DNA of 64,000 bases, taken from Vibrio ishigakensis (GTDB lineage: Bacteria; Pseudomonadota; Gammaproteobacteria; Enterobacterales; Vibrionaceae). The position numbers and the translations under genes were made by a program. Below, in pieces: positions 1 to 8,175 of the stretch. Position 1 is the first letter of the stretch; each line of letters starts with the position of its first letter. Where the stretch lies: the NCBI RefSeq assembly GCF_024347675.1, contig NZ_AP024881.1:2728001-2792000 (forward strand), given 5' to 3'. The notes beneath the pieces were generated by a model. It was given only the letters and a program-made list of their open reading frames with translations, did no database searches and was not told where the DNA came from.

Positions 1-1
1 T

Positions 2-289
2 TTGCCACTGATCCTATTCACTCTATTCCTGACCATTGGCCTTGGCTCTTTGGTCAAAGGTCCAGAGGCTTGGGCTACTTGGCTTGAGTTCATGAAGAAC
101 CCTATCGTGATGCTCATCAATGTGCTGGCACTTGCAGGTAGCCTTTTCCACGCGCACACCTTCTTTAGCATGATGCCTCAGGTTATGCCTATTCGCATCA
201 AGGGTAAGACCCTAGATAAGAAAGCGGTGGTATTGGCTCAGTGGGCAGCTGTAGCGTTCATTTCACTTGTAGTTCTAATCATAGTTTGA
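2..289 (+). CDS. frdC: Fumarate reductase subunit C (5' partial)
   Basis: Membrane anchor subunit of quinol:fumarate reductase, which reduces fumarate to succinate in anaerobic respiration at the inner membrane. About 95 residues are visible against roughly 130 for the family, so about 35 N-terminal residues lie before the window and the real start is not seen. The visible part holds two hydrophobic membrane segments and a histidine-containing stretch (LFHAHTFF) of the kind that helps bind quinol or haem in this family. frdD follows after about 10 bp, which strongly supports the call, and frdA and frdB should lie just upstream. Confidence 0.9.
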   Translation: MPLILFTLFLTIGLGSLVKGPEAWATWLEFMKNPIVMLINVLALAGSLFHAHTFFSMMPQVMPIRIKGKTLDKKAVVLAQWAAVAFISLVVLIIV

Positions 290-299
290 GGAGTATGAC

Positions 300-662
300 G
301 TGATTAATAAGAATCCAAAGCGTTCAGACGAACCAGTATGGTGGGGACTGTTTGGTGCCGGTGGTAGCTGGTTTGCAATGATCACCCCTATCACTATCTT
401 TGTGCTAGGTATCTTGGTTCCACTAGGTGTGATCGATGCAGAAGCAATGAGCTACGAGCGTGTTTCTAGCTTCGTTACTAGCATCATAGGTGGCCTGTTT
501 ATCATCGCTTCTATTGCGCTACCTATGTGGCACGCAATGCACCGTCTACACCACGGTATGCACGACCTAAAATTCCACACTGGCGTTGCCGGTAAGATTG
601 CATGCTACTTTGCAGCGGCCTTCCTAACGGGTCTAGCTATCGTGTTTGTGTTTATGGTCTAA
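300..662 (+). CDS. frdD: Fumarate reductase subunit D
   Basis: Second membrane anchor of fumarate reductase, 120 aa, matching the usual length of about 119. Three hydrophobic helices are visible, with a conserved histidine-rich stretch ([15 protein letters not shown]) between helices two and three. The start is GTG, preceded by GAGGAG at a good distance, and the gene lies 10 bp after frdC, so the two are cotranscribed and probably translationally coupled. It is the last gene of the frd operon: a strong hairpin terminator follows within 15 bp of the stop. Confidence 0.93.
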   Translation: MINKNPKRSDEPVWWGLFGAGGSWFAMITPITIFVLGILVPLGVIDAEAMSYERVSSFVTSIIGGLFIIASIALPMWHAMHRLHHGMHDLKFHTGVAGKIACYFAAAFLTGLAIVFVFMV

Positions 663-675
663 CCCAGACCAAAAC

Positions 676-709
676 AAAAATGGCGCATCAGATGATGCGC
701 CATTTTTTT
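676..709. terminator. Bidirectional terminator between frdD and efp
   Basis: The near-perfect hairpin TGGCGCATC-aga-GATGCGCCA is flanked by A and T tracts, so it can end transcription of frd (plus strand) and of efp (minus strand). Confidence 0.9.
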
Positions 710-727
710 ATGTTCGCAGAGTGAAGA

Positions 728-1294
728 TTACTTCACGCGACCTACGTATTCACCAGTACGGGTATCTACTTTGATAACCTCGCCAATAGCGATGAACAGA
801 GGAACACGTACAACAGCACCAGTAGATAGAGTCGCTGGCTTACCACCTGTACCTTGAGTATCGCCTTTCAGACCTGGGTCAGTATCCGTTACTTCAAGCT
901 CAACGAAGTTTGGCGGAGTAACAGTGATTGGGCTACCGTTCCAAAGAGTGATCATACAAGTGTTGTTTTCTACCAACCACTTAGCGTTCTCACCAACTGC
1001 TTTAACGTCAGCTGCAATCTGCTCGAAGGTTTCATTGTTCATAAAGTGGTAGAATTCGCCGTCGTTATATAGATAATCTAGGTCGATATCCATAACATCA
1101 GCTACTTCAACAGTCTCACCAGACTTGAAGGTTTTCTCTAAAACCTTACCAGACAGTAGCTTACGGATCTTAACGCGGTTGAACGCCTGACCTTTACCTG
1201 GCTTAACGTATTCGTTTTCTAGGATTACGCATGGCTCGCTATCAAGCATTAGCTTAAGGCCGCCTTTGAATTCATTGGTACTTACAGTAGCCAT
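728..1294 (-). CDS. efp: Elongation factor P
   Basis: Translation factor that rescues ribosomes stalled at polyproline stretches. At 188 aa it has the full family length and the three-domain architecture. The loop PGKGQ carries Lys34, the residue modified with beta-lysine, as in enterobacterial EF-P. The ATG is preceded by GAGGG. Its modification partner epmB is divergent, with only 32 bp between the two start codons, the same arrangement as in E. coli. The third enzyme, EpmA, is not in this window and in related genomes lies near frdA. Confidence 0.97.
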   Translation of the reverse strand: MATVSTNEFKGGLKLMLDSEPCVILENEYVKPGKGQAFNRVKIRKLLSGKVLEKTFKSGETVEVADVMDIDLDYLYNDGEFYHFMNNETFEQIAADVKAVGENAKWLVENNTCMITLWNGSPITVTPPNFVELEVTDTDPGLKGDTQGTGGKPATLSTGAVVRVPLFIAIGEVIKVDTRTGEYVGRVK

Positions 1295-1326
1295 TTTTCC
1301 CTCTTTAATTTCTAGAGCAAGTTTTA

Positions 1327-2349
1327 ATGTCGCATATCATAACCCAAAAAGCTGATTCTGTTGAACAAAACTGGTTGCAACAGCTCGCAGATGGGATCTC
1401 AGACCCTGCACAGTTACTGGCTTATTTGCATATAGACCCGACCGATTTCAGCCAAGGGTTCGCAGCGCGCAAAGCCTTCGCACAGCGAGTGCCATTAAGC
1501 TTTGCTGAGAGAATGGAAAAAGGCAATCCAAACGACCCTCTTTTAAGGCAAGTGTTGCCAGTAAAAGAAGAGTTTATTGAGCATCCTGAATTTGTGGCAG
1601 ATCCGCTAGAAGAGCAAAACAATGCTCAGCCCAGCTTGCTACACAAATATAAGAACCGAGTGTTGCTGATCCTAAAGAACAACTGCGCGGTGAACTGCCG
1701 CTACTGTTTCCGTCGTCACTTCCCGTACTCGGAGAACCGTGGCAACAAATCAGTATGGCAGGCAAACATCGACTATATCGCTGAGCACCCTGAGGTTGAT
1801 GAAGTGATCCTCTCTGGCGGTGACCCGCTGATGGCAAAGGACAGTGAACTCAAGTTTCTGATCGATGCTCTGGGTGCTATCCCGCATCTGAAGCGTCTGC
1901 GAATCCATTCGCGCCTACCTGTGGTGATTCCAGATAGAGTGACCGATGAATTGTGTGAAATGCTTGAACAAACCAGACTGAAATCGATCCTAGTGACCCA
2001 TATCAATCACCCCAATGAGATATCTAGAGAGCTGGAACAGGCTTGTCTAAAGCTGAAGAAAGCCGATGTGACCTTGCTAAATCAAGGGGTGCTTTTGAGG
2101 GGGGTTAACAACGATGCGAGCACTTTAGTTGCCCTAGGCCAAAAGCTCTTTGATGCAGGCATACTGCCCTACTACTTGCATGTTTTAGACAAGGTAGCAG
2201 GTGCAACACACTTCTACATTGAGGATGAAGAAGCCAAGGCCTTGATGGCGGAAGTAATGGCGAGCACCTCAGGCTATCTCGTACCCAAACTTACCCGAGA
2301 AACAGGTGGCAAGCCGAGTAAGACACCACTCGATCTGCACTTAGAGTAA
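1327..2349 (+). CDS. epmB: EF-P (R)-beta-lysine-forming 2,3-aminomutase EpmB
   Basis: Radical SAM lysine 2,3-aminomutase family enzyme that converts L-lysine to the beta-lysine later attached by EpmA to EF-P. The 340 aa protein carries the iron-sulfur motif C120-x3-C124-x2-C127 ([14 protein letters not shown]) and a glycine-rich LSGGDPL stretch for SAM binding. A PLP-binding lysine is expected near the C terminus (LVPKLTRE). Adjacency to efp supports EpmB rather than a catabolic lysine aminomutase. The upstream Shine-Dalgarno is weak. Confidence 0.95.
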   Translation: MSHIITQKADSVEQNWLQQLADGISDPAQLLAYLHIDPTDFSQGFAARKAFAQRVPLSFAERMEKGNPNDPLLRQVLPVKEEFIEHPEFVADPLEEQNNAQPSLLHKYKNRVLLILKNNCAVNCRYCFRRHFPYSENRGNKSVWQANIDYIAEHPEVDEVILSGGDPLMAKDSELKFLIDALGAIPHLKRLRIHSRLPVVIPDRVTDELCEMLEQTRLKSILVTHINHPNEISRELEQACLKLKKADVTLLNQGVLLRGVNNDASTLVALGQKLFDAGILPYYLHVLDKVAGATHFYIEDEEAKALMAEVMASTSGYLVPKLTRETGGKPSKTPLDLHLE

Positions 2350-2484
2350 TTATTACCCCGAGATCTAGCTCGCTTTTTGTAGCCCTACAATTCGCGATGG
2401 AATTCTAAGTTCATAAACAAACCACCCCAACTCATGGCTATTCAAAACGTAATTTAGCACTATCTGATGCAGACTCTTCGTCTT

Positions 2485-2503
2485 AGCACTCAGGAAGAGT
2501 GCT
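2485..2503 (+). promoter_or_regulatory. Inverted repeat just upstream of the GH13 gene
   Basis: AGCACTC-aggaa-GAGTGCT is a perfect 7-bp inverted repeat ending 18 bp before the start codon at 2522 and just before the AAGGA ribosome binding site. It could be an operator or an mRNA hairpin near the ribosome binding site. Which of these it is, and whether it is functional, is inference. Confidence 0.35.
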
Positions 2504-2521
2504 AGTTACAAAGGAACACCC

Positions 2522-4117
2522 ATGAAACACGCAAATAAAACACTCCTCACTCTGGCATTAAGCGCCGCACTGTTCGGTTGTGGAGGCTCAGACTCCGGTA
2601 ATTCAGGCCAGGATGGCCCTCAAACACCAGAAACCTATGCCTGTAATGTAAGCCAATCTGAGCAATCCAATAAGCTGCGCATCTATCAGGTGATGGTAGA
2701 GAGTTTTGTTAGCGGAGATCCGAACATCGGTCACGGAACCGGTTATGGCACAAGCCACCATAATGGAGACCTGCAAGGGATCATTGACTCACTGGATTAC
2801 ATCAAAGAGACCGGAGCAAATGCCATCTGGCTAACGCCGATTTTCCACTCGATTCCAGTTGATGGACAAGATCACTGGGCAGACCGCCTAGATGCGACCG
2901 GTTACTTTGCCAGTGACTATTTCTCTATCGACCCACGATTCGGCGATATGGACACAGCCAAAGCGCTAGTCGAAAAAGCCCATGCAAAAGGTCTCTACGT
3001 GTTCTTTGATGGCGTGTTTGGTCACCACAAAGACAACGTCGTCCCGTCTCCTTCCGGACTGACGCCAAGCGGAAGCAGTAACCCAGTTAGCTACCCTGAG
3101 AGCTTGGCTTTCTATAAGGAAGTCGCAACCTACTGGATTGAAGAGCTAAAAATTGATGGCTGGCGCCTAGACCAAGCCTATCAAGTCCCGACAGAGGCAT
3201 GGACTGAGATTCGCAAGGCGGTAGATGAAGCATCACAGTCTGTCACCTACACCAATAACCTAGGTGAGACCGTCAATCCACTTGGCTACATGGTGGCAGA
3301 AATTTGGAACGGTGAGGACTACATCGCCGAGACAGGCTATGGCACAGAAGAAGCTCCAGCTTTGTGCTCAGCCTTCGACTTCCCAATGCGCTATCGCATA
3401 GTAGAAACGCTCGCTGCCAACGAGAGCAATGTATCGGGTCGCGACGCTTCGTGGCTGGCTAATGGCTATGAGACCCACGCTAAATATCCAGACCATGCCA
3501 AACCTAATCTAATGCTTGGCAACCATGACCTAGTGCGATTTGGCGACTTACTACAGCGAGGAGATATCGCTGAACCAAATGAGGATGAATACTGGCTTCG
3601 TCACAAGGCGGCGTTTGCTTTCCAAGCCGCTTACACCGGACCTATCACCCTTTACTACGGTGAAGAGATTGGTGATGAAGTACCAGATTTCGATGACCAG
3701 GTAACTAGCGACTGTGCCGTACAGGGCTTATGTGATGACCATGTTGCTCGCAGTAGCGCCAAGATAGAGGGCGTGACAGGTGATACTCTGACTGCCAATC
3801 AAGCAGACCTTCGAAGCTATGTATCCAAACTGATGGAGATTCGTGATGCTAACCCAGCTCTTTATGCGGGGGAGAGGCTCAATCTAGAGGCACAAGGCGA
3901 TATCTATATCGACCTTAAGACTTCGGGTGACAACAAGGTAGTGTATGCGGCCAACCTAGGTCCAAATGCACAAGAGATCACCCTGCCCTCAGAACAACTA
4001 GGTACAAGCCAAGACTTGATTGACCTTATGACTAATGAGGTTGTTGAGGTTCAATCGGGTAACTATCAGTTTACCCTGCAAGCGTTTGAGGCTCGCTTCT
4101 TAGACGTTATTGAATAA
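2522..4117 (+). CDS. GH13 alpha-amylase family lipoprotein
   Basis: Predicted secreted alpha-glucan hydrolase, 531 aa. It starts with a lipoprotein signal ending in ALFGC, which predicts lipidation at Cys20, followed by a short Gly/Ser linker. GH13 catalytic motifs are visible in order: a region-I-like DGVFGHH (163-169), nucleophile Asp217 in DGWRLD, acid/base Glu260 in MVAEIWNG, and Asp336 in GNHDLVRF. The C-terminal ~80 residues fit the beta domain of the family. The substrate (starch, maltodextrin or cyclodextrin) cannot be told from sequence alone. A pullulanase lies 4 kb away, which suggests shared alpha-glucan use. The gene is monocistronic, with a strong terminator after it. Confidence 0.85.
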   Translation: MKHANKTLLTLALSAALFGCGGSDSGNSGQDGPQTPETYACNVSQSEQSNKLRIYQVMVESFVSGDPNIGHGTGYGTSHHNGDLQGIIDSLDYIKETGANAIWLTPIFHSIPVDGQDHWADRLDATGYFASDYFSIDPRFGDMDTAKALVEKAHAKGLYVFFDGVFGHHKDNVVPSPSGLTPSGSSNPVSYPESLAFYKEVATYWIEELKIDGWRLDQAYQVPTEAWTEIRKAVDEASQSVTYTNNLGETVNPLGYMVAEIWNGEDYIAETGYGTEEAPALCSAFDFPMRYRIVETLAANESNVSGRDASWLANGYETHAKYPDHAKPNLMLGNHDLVRFGDLLQRGDIAEPNEDEYWLRHKAAFAFQAAYTGPITLYYGEEIGDEVPDFDDQVTSDCAVQGLCDDHVARSSAKIEGVTGDTLTANQADLRSYVSKLMEIRDANPALYAGERLNLEAQGDIYIDLKTSGDNKVVYAANLGPNAQEITLPSEQLGTSQDLIDLMTNEVVEVQSGNYQFTLQAFEARFLDVIE

Positions 4118-4131
4118 AGTGTAATTTGAAT

Positions 4132-4177
4132 AAAAAATGGCGGAGCTACCAAACAGTAGCTCCGCCACTTTTATTTT
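4132..4177. terminator. Bidirectional terminator between GH13 gene and repeat protein
   Basis: An 11-bp perfect stem, TGGCGGAGCTA paired with TAGCTCCGCCA around an 8-nt loop, has an A tract before it and T-rich sequence after it, between convergent genes. Confidence 0.9.
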
Positions 4178-4207
4178 TAGAATATTGCTATTCAGATAAC
4201 GGTATTT

Positions 4208-4771
4208 TTACTTCGCAAAGTTAACGATTGGGAAGCACTTGAAGAAACCGTTGTCAGCACAGTTGATTAGACCAATCTGAACGCCATCGATCTTATCTGT
4301 CATGTTGAAGAAGCCTAACTGGAAGTTAGAGCTCTTTGACACACTTGCGAACGCAACGTCAGCTACCGTCATACCTTGTGAGTAGTTTACCGCACCAAAG
4401 TTAAGGCCTTTAACGTTGTTGGTGATGTTTACTGCACTCACGTTAGCACCAGTAGTTTGTCCAGGCATCCAGTTGAACAGGCCAAAAGAAACACCTGTCA
4501 TTTGCTGGTTTACCTTAGAGCCACCAAACATAAGACCGAAGTTAACACCGGTAGTGGTATTAGTTTCAGACATACCTAGTAGAGGGAAATCAACACCCTT
4601 TACCTCGCCAACCTTACCGTGTAGCACTGCAAGACGAACACCACCCACTGCATTTGCATCTGGAGCGTTGAAACCGTTCAGGCTTGAGAACATTACCGGA
4701 GAGCTATTAGCCATAGCTAGAGGGGAAGCAAGAGCCACTGCTGCCGTTGCAGCTAATAATCTTTTTTTCAT
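4208..4771 (-). CDS. Exported repeat-containing protein of unknown function
   Basis: 187 aa with a clear Sec signal peptide (MKKRLLAATAAVALASPLAMA). I chose the ATG at 4771 over earlier in-frame ATGs at 4783 and 4849 because it opens directly on the positively charged signal-peptide start. The mature part is built from imperfect short repeats of the pattern G-hydrophobic-x-hydrophobic-G-hydrophobic-hydrophobic-N (GVNFGLMFG, GVSFGLFNW, GLNFGAVNY, GVQIGLINC). Similar repeats occur in surface-repeat proteins such as the Leptospira LA_2272 type. Two cysteines lie near the C terminus. This looks like a beta-structured cell-surface or periplasmic protein; the function is unknown. Confidence 0.75.
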   Translation of the reverse strand: MKKRLLAATAAVALASPLAMANSSPVMFSSLNGFNAPDANAVGGVRLAVLHGKVGEVKGVDFPLLGMSETNTTTGVNFGLMFGGSKVNQQMTGVSFGLFNWMPGQTTGANVSAVNITNNVKGLNFGAVNYSQGMTVADVAFASVSKSSNFQLGFFNMTDKIDGVQIGLINCADNGFFKCFPIVNFAK

Positions 4772-4876
4772 TTTAAAATCCATCTTGTTGTAGAGCTTGC
4801 ATATCAAGCTACTAATAAGAATACCCCAAGATGGTATTTGCCACAGCAAAATATAGATATTTCATATATTTATCAT

Positions 4877-4909
4877 AAAAAAAAGCCCCCTGCTTTCGCA
4901 GAGGGCTCA
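4877..4909 (-). terminator. Terminator of ybiT
   Basis: On the minus strand GAGCCCTCTGC-gaaa-GCAGGGGGCT is followed by eight T, directly downstream of the ybiT stop codon. Confidence 0.9.
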
Positions 4910-4936
4910 TCATGTTCTTTTTACTAAAAGGCTGGA

Positions 4937-6529
4937 TTAGCCGTCGATACCGCGAGACTTTAGAAGCTCAGCGTAGGTACCACGGAAGTCAGTGATCTTG
5001 TTATCCTTGATCTCAAGAATACGGGTCGCCAATGAGTCTACGAATACGCGGTCGTGAGATACGAAGAACAAGGTGCCCTTATACTGCTCAAGTGCATTGT
5101 TCAATGACTCGATAGATTCCATATCCATGTGGTTAGTTGGCTCATCCATCAATAGGATATTTGGCTTATGCATCATGATCTTGCCAAGAAGCATACGACC
5201 TTGCTCACCACCAGATAGAACCTTCACCGACTTCTTAATATCGTCTTGCCCAAACAGCATACGACCAAGGAAGCTGCGTACCACTTGCTCATCGTCGCCC
5301 TCTTGACGCCATTGAGCCATCCAATCAAATACTTTTAGGTCTTCTGCAAAATCTTCTGCATGGTCTTGAGCGTAGTAACCGATGTTCGAGTTTTCAGACC
5401 ACTTGTACTCACCAGAACGAGCTTCAAGCGCACCTGCTAATGTGTTCAGCAGTGTGGTTTTACCCACGCCGTTTTCACCAATGATAGCAACACGCTCGCC
5501 CACTTCGAAGATAGCGTTGAAGTCAGAATACAGGTCTTCTTCAAAGCCTTGAGTTAGGTTCTCAACCACAAGCGCATTACGGAATAGCTCTTTAGATTGC
5601 TCAAAACGAATGAATGGGTTTTGACGGCTCGACGCTTTAACTTCATCAAGCTGGATCTTATCGATCTGCTTAGCGCGAGAGGTGGCTTGCTTCGCCTTAG
5701 ATGCGTTAGCCGAGAAGCGAGATACGAAGGTTTGTAGCTCAGCAATCTGTGCTTTCTTTTTAGCGTTGTCCGATAGCAGACGTTCACGAGCCTGTGTAGC
5801 TGCTGTCATGTATTCATCGTAGTTACCTGGATAAACGCGAAGCTCACCGTAATCCAAGTCAGCCATGTGGGTACATACTGAGTTTAGGAAATGACGGTCG
5901 TGCGAGATAATGATCATGGTGCAGTTACGCTGGTTTAGGGTCTCTTCTAGCCAGCGGATAGTGTCCATATCCAAGTTGTTGGTAGGCTCATCAAGAAGCA
6001 TGATGTGCGGGTCAGCAAATAGAACCTGAGCAAGAAGCACACGCAGTTTCCAACCAGGTGCAACCTCACTCATCAGACCGAAGTGTTGCTCTTCCGGGAT
6101 ACCTACAGCAAGTAGCAGTTCACCGGCTTTCGCCTCTGCCATGTAACCATCCATCTCAGCGAACTGAACTTCAAGGTCAGCAACCAACATGCCCTCTTCT
6201 TCGCTCATTTCTGGAAGAGAGTAGATGCGGTCACGCTCTTGTTTAACGTCCCACAGCTCTTTGTAGCCCATGATTACAGTGTCGATTACCGTAAACTCTT
6301 CATAGGCAAACTGGTCCTGGTTTAGCTTGGCAACACGCTCGTTTGGATCGTAGCTAACATTACCTGAAGTCGGCTCTAGCTCACCGCTAAGGATCTTCAT
6401 AAAGGTAGATTTACCGCAGCCGTTAGCGCCGATCAGGCCGTAACGGTTACCCTCACCAAACTTAACTGAGATGTTTTCGAAAAGTGGTTTTGCACCGAAT
6501 TGTTGAGTGATATTAGCTGTGGAAATCAA
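4937..6529 (-). CDS. ybiT: ABC-F family ATPase YbiT
   Basis: Soluble ABC-F protein with two ATPase domains and no membrane domain. The family acts on ribosomes. It is 530 aa, the same length as E. coli YbiT, and matches it closely by eye throughout. Both Walker A motifs are intact ([18 protein letters not shown]), as are both Walker B motifs ([20 protein letters not shown]) and the second signature LSGGEQGR. The first domain has the atypical signature VAPGWKLR, as in E. coli YbiT. A charged, helical inter-domain linker lies around residues 240-320. Paralogues EttA, Uup and YheS are less likely given the end-to-end match with YbiT. Confidence 0.95.
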   Translation of the reverse strand: MISTANITQQFGAKPLFENISVKFGEGNRYGLIGANGCGKSTFMKILSGELEPTSGNVSYDPNERVAKLNQDQFAYEEFTVIDTVIMGYKELWDVKQERDRIYSLPEMSEEEGMLVADLEVQFAEMDGYMAEAKAGELLLAVGIPEEQHFGLMSEVAPGWKLRVLLAQVLFADPHIMLLDEPTNNLDMDTIRWLEETLNQRNCTMIIISHDRHFLNSVCTHMADLDYGELRVYPGNYDEYMTAATQARERLLSDNAKKKAQIAELQTFVSRFSANASKAKQATSRAKQIDKIQLDEVKASSRQNPFIRFEQSKELFRNALVVENLTQGFEEDLYSDFNAIFEVGERVAIIGENGVGKTTLLNTLAGALEARSGEYKWSENSNIGYYAQDHAEDFAEDLKVFDWMAQWRQEGDDEQVVRSFLGRMLFGQDDIKKSVKVLSGGEQGRMLLGKIMMHKPNILLMDEPTNHMDMESIESLNNALEQYKGTLFFVSHDRVFVDSLATRILEIKDNKITDFRGTYAELLKSRGIDG

Positions 6530-6635
6530 AGCAGACCCTTATGCGTAAAAAATTAACCGCGCAAAGGTACTCGTTTGTAGGAAAAATAGCCAGTAAAGTT
6601 TGAGCTAAAGCACACTTTGTTTAGCTCAAATGCTG

Positions 6636-8072
6636 TTATTTGTGGCTAGTTACCAGCTTATGCCCCTCTTCTAGAGGCTCAAAGTCGATAAAGTTTCGAA
6701 TGGCTTGCAGTTCATCTTCTTGATAATGGGTGACATACAAAAGGCTGCTAAGATTGGCACTGGATATCTTTTCAAGAGCAGCATGTACCAACTTGCGACT
6801 GATAAAATCCAACCCTTGGTAAGGCTCATCGAGCACCAGAAGCTGCGGACGCTTGATCAGAGCCCTAGCCACCAGCAGCAAACGCTGCTGACCATAGTCC
6901 AGCTGCCTAAAGCCGGTTTTAGCCAAATGGCTCATCTCCAACACTTCTAACCAACGCTCAGCGAACAGCAACTGCTTCTTGCTCGGCTGTTCATATAAGC
7001 CGATGGAGTCAAAGTAGCCCGATAAAAGCACCTCAAGCACGCTACAGCCCACACGATATTGAAGATGCAAAGAAGACGAAACAATCCCGATGCGTTTCTT
7101 TACATCCCAGATAGACTCGCCACTACCACGCTTGATACCGAAGATTTGAATGTCATTGGCATAGCACTGTGGATGGTCACCGACGATAAGCCCCAATAAG
7201 GTACTCTTGCCGCATCCGTTTGGACCGCGTATTTGCCAGTGCTGACCTTGATCCATCTGCCAGTTAAAGTCCTTGAAGATGATTCCATCTAGATACTCTA
7301 CCTTGGCATTGGTTAGCTTAATCAGAGGCTCTTGCGAGAGTTGCTCGTTCTCTCCTTCCATCAAAGAGAGCCAATCCGAGCTTTTGGACTCCGATAGTGA
7401 AAGTGCTTGTTGGCGTAGTGGGTGATCGTGCCACTCTTGTATGCTTAAGGTTTGGCTAAGCTGTGCATTATCGAACAGGGCGAGATGGGAAATAGCACTT
7501 GGGAATTCATCTTCACGAGAAGTCATGACTATCAATTGCATCTTGGATGAGAGTTCATCAAGAAGCTTGGTTAGTGAGGCACGGTGAGCGATATCGAGCC
7601 CAGAATATGGCTCATCTAGCACTAACAGCTTTGGTTTTTTGACCAAGGCTCTAGCCAACATCAAGCGACGCGTTTCGCCGGTGGAAAGCTGCCTAAACGG
7701 TCTATCACGTAGAGCAATTAAGTCAGTTTTTTGGATTACCTGCTCAAGCTCAGCATCAGAGCAACCGAGCTCGGAGATAAGTTGCTCAACGCTGGAGCCG
7801 TAATCGATAGAATCTTGAAAGTCCGTTTCGTCATTTGCGAGCTCTCGCTCTAGGAGCTTTTGTTGCTCATACAGAGAAACACATTCAACTGAATCTACGA
7901 GCTGAGAGATTTCACCACTCTCAGGCTCAATATCACCCATGAGCAACTGCTCTAGCAGTCGATTGCTGTCACTGGAGGTTGTGAGTATTCCCCAGTGCTC
8001 TTCGCCTAGTTGCCAATCTTTGATACTCAAGCTAGCCGTTGAGTTACTGATCCTAATTCCCTGAATGCGCAT
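6636..8072 (-). CDS. modF: ModF-like protein with two ABC ATPase domains
   Basis: 478 aa with tandem ABC ATPase domains and the same layout as E. coli ModF, which sits next to the molybdate transport genes there. The second domain is complete: Walker A GPNGCGKST, a ModF-like signature LDYGQQRL and Walker B LLVLDEPYQGLD. The first domain keeps its signature LSTGETRR and Walker B LLVLDEPYSGLD, but the Walker A position reads LTTSSDSNRL, without the Gly-x-Gly-Lys-Ser core. Only one composite ATP site (NBD2 Walker A plus NBD1 signature) should therefore work. No modABC genes are nearby, so the molybdate link is by family name only. Confidence 0.8.
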   Translation of the reverse strand: MRIQGIRISNSTASLSIKDWQLGEEHWGILTTSSDSNRLLEQLLMGDIEPESGEISQLVDSVECVSLYEQQKLLERELANDETDFQDSIDYGSSVEQLISELGCSDAELEQVIQKTDLIALRDRPFRQLSTGETRRLMLARALVKKPKLLVLDEPYSGLDIAHRASLTKLLDELSSKMQLIVMTSREDEFPSAISHLALFDNAQLSQTLSIQEWHDHPLRQQALSLSESKSSDWLSLMEGENEQLSQEPLIKLTNAKVEYLDGIIFKDFNWQMDQGQHWQIRGPNGCGKSTLLGLIVGDHPQCYANDIQIFGIKRGSGESIWDVKKRIGIVSSSLHLQYRVGCSVLEVLLSGYFDSIGLYEQPSKKQLLFAERWLEVLEMSHLAKTGFRQLDYGQQRLLLVARALIKRPQLLVLDEPYQGLDFISRKLVHAALEKISSANLSSLLYVTHYQEDELQAIRNFIDFEPLEEGHKLVTSHK

Positions 8073-8116
8073 GACTTTCTCCTTATTTCAACCCATTGTG
8101 CCATGACTTTAGGAAC

Positions 8117-8148
8117 AAAAAAACGCCACTCGTCGAGAGTGGCGTTTT
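8117..8148 (-). terminator. Terminator of the pullulanase gene
   Basis: On the minus strand AAAACGCCACTC-tcgac-GAGTGGCGTTTT is followed by more T. It separates pulA from the modF-like gene downstream. Confidence 0.9.
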
Positions 8149-8175
8149 GGCTTTTTTTAGAAAACTCAATTGAGA

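Noticed and set aside
4416..4793. 125-codon ORF antisense to the exported repeat protein
   Set aside because: It overlaps a gene with a clear signal peptide and repeats, has no recognisable features of its own and lacks a good start.
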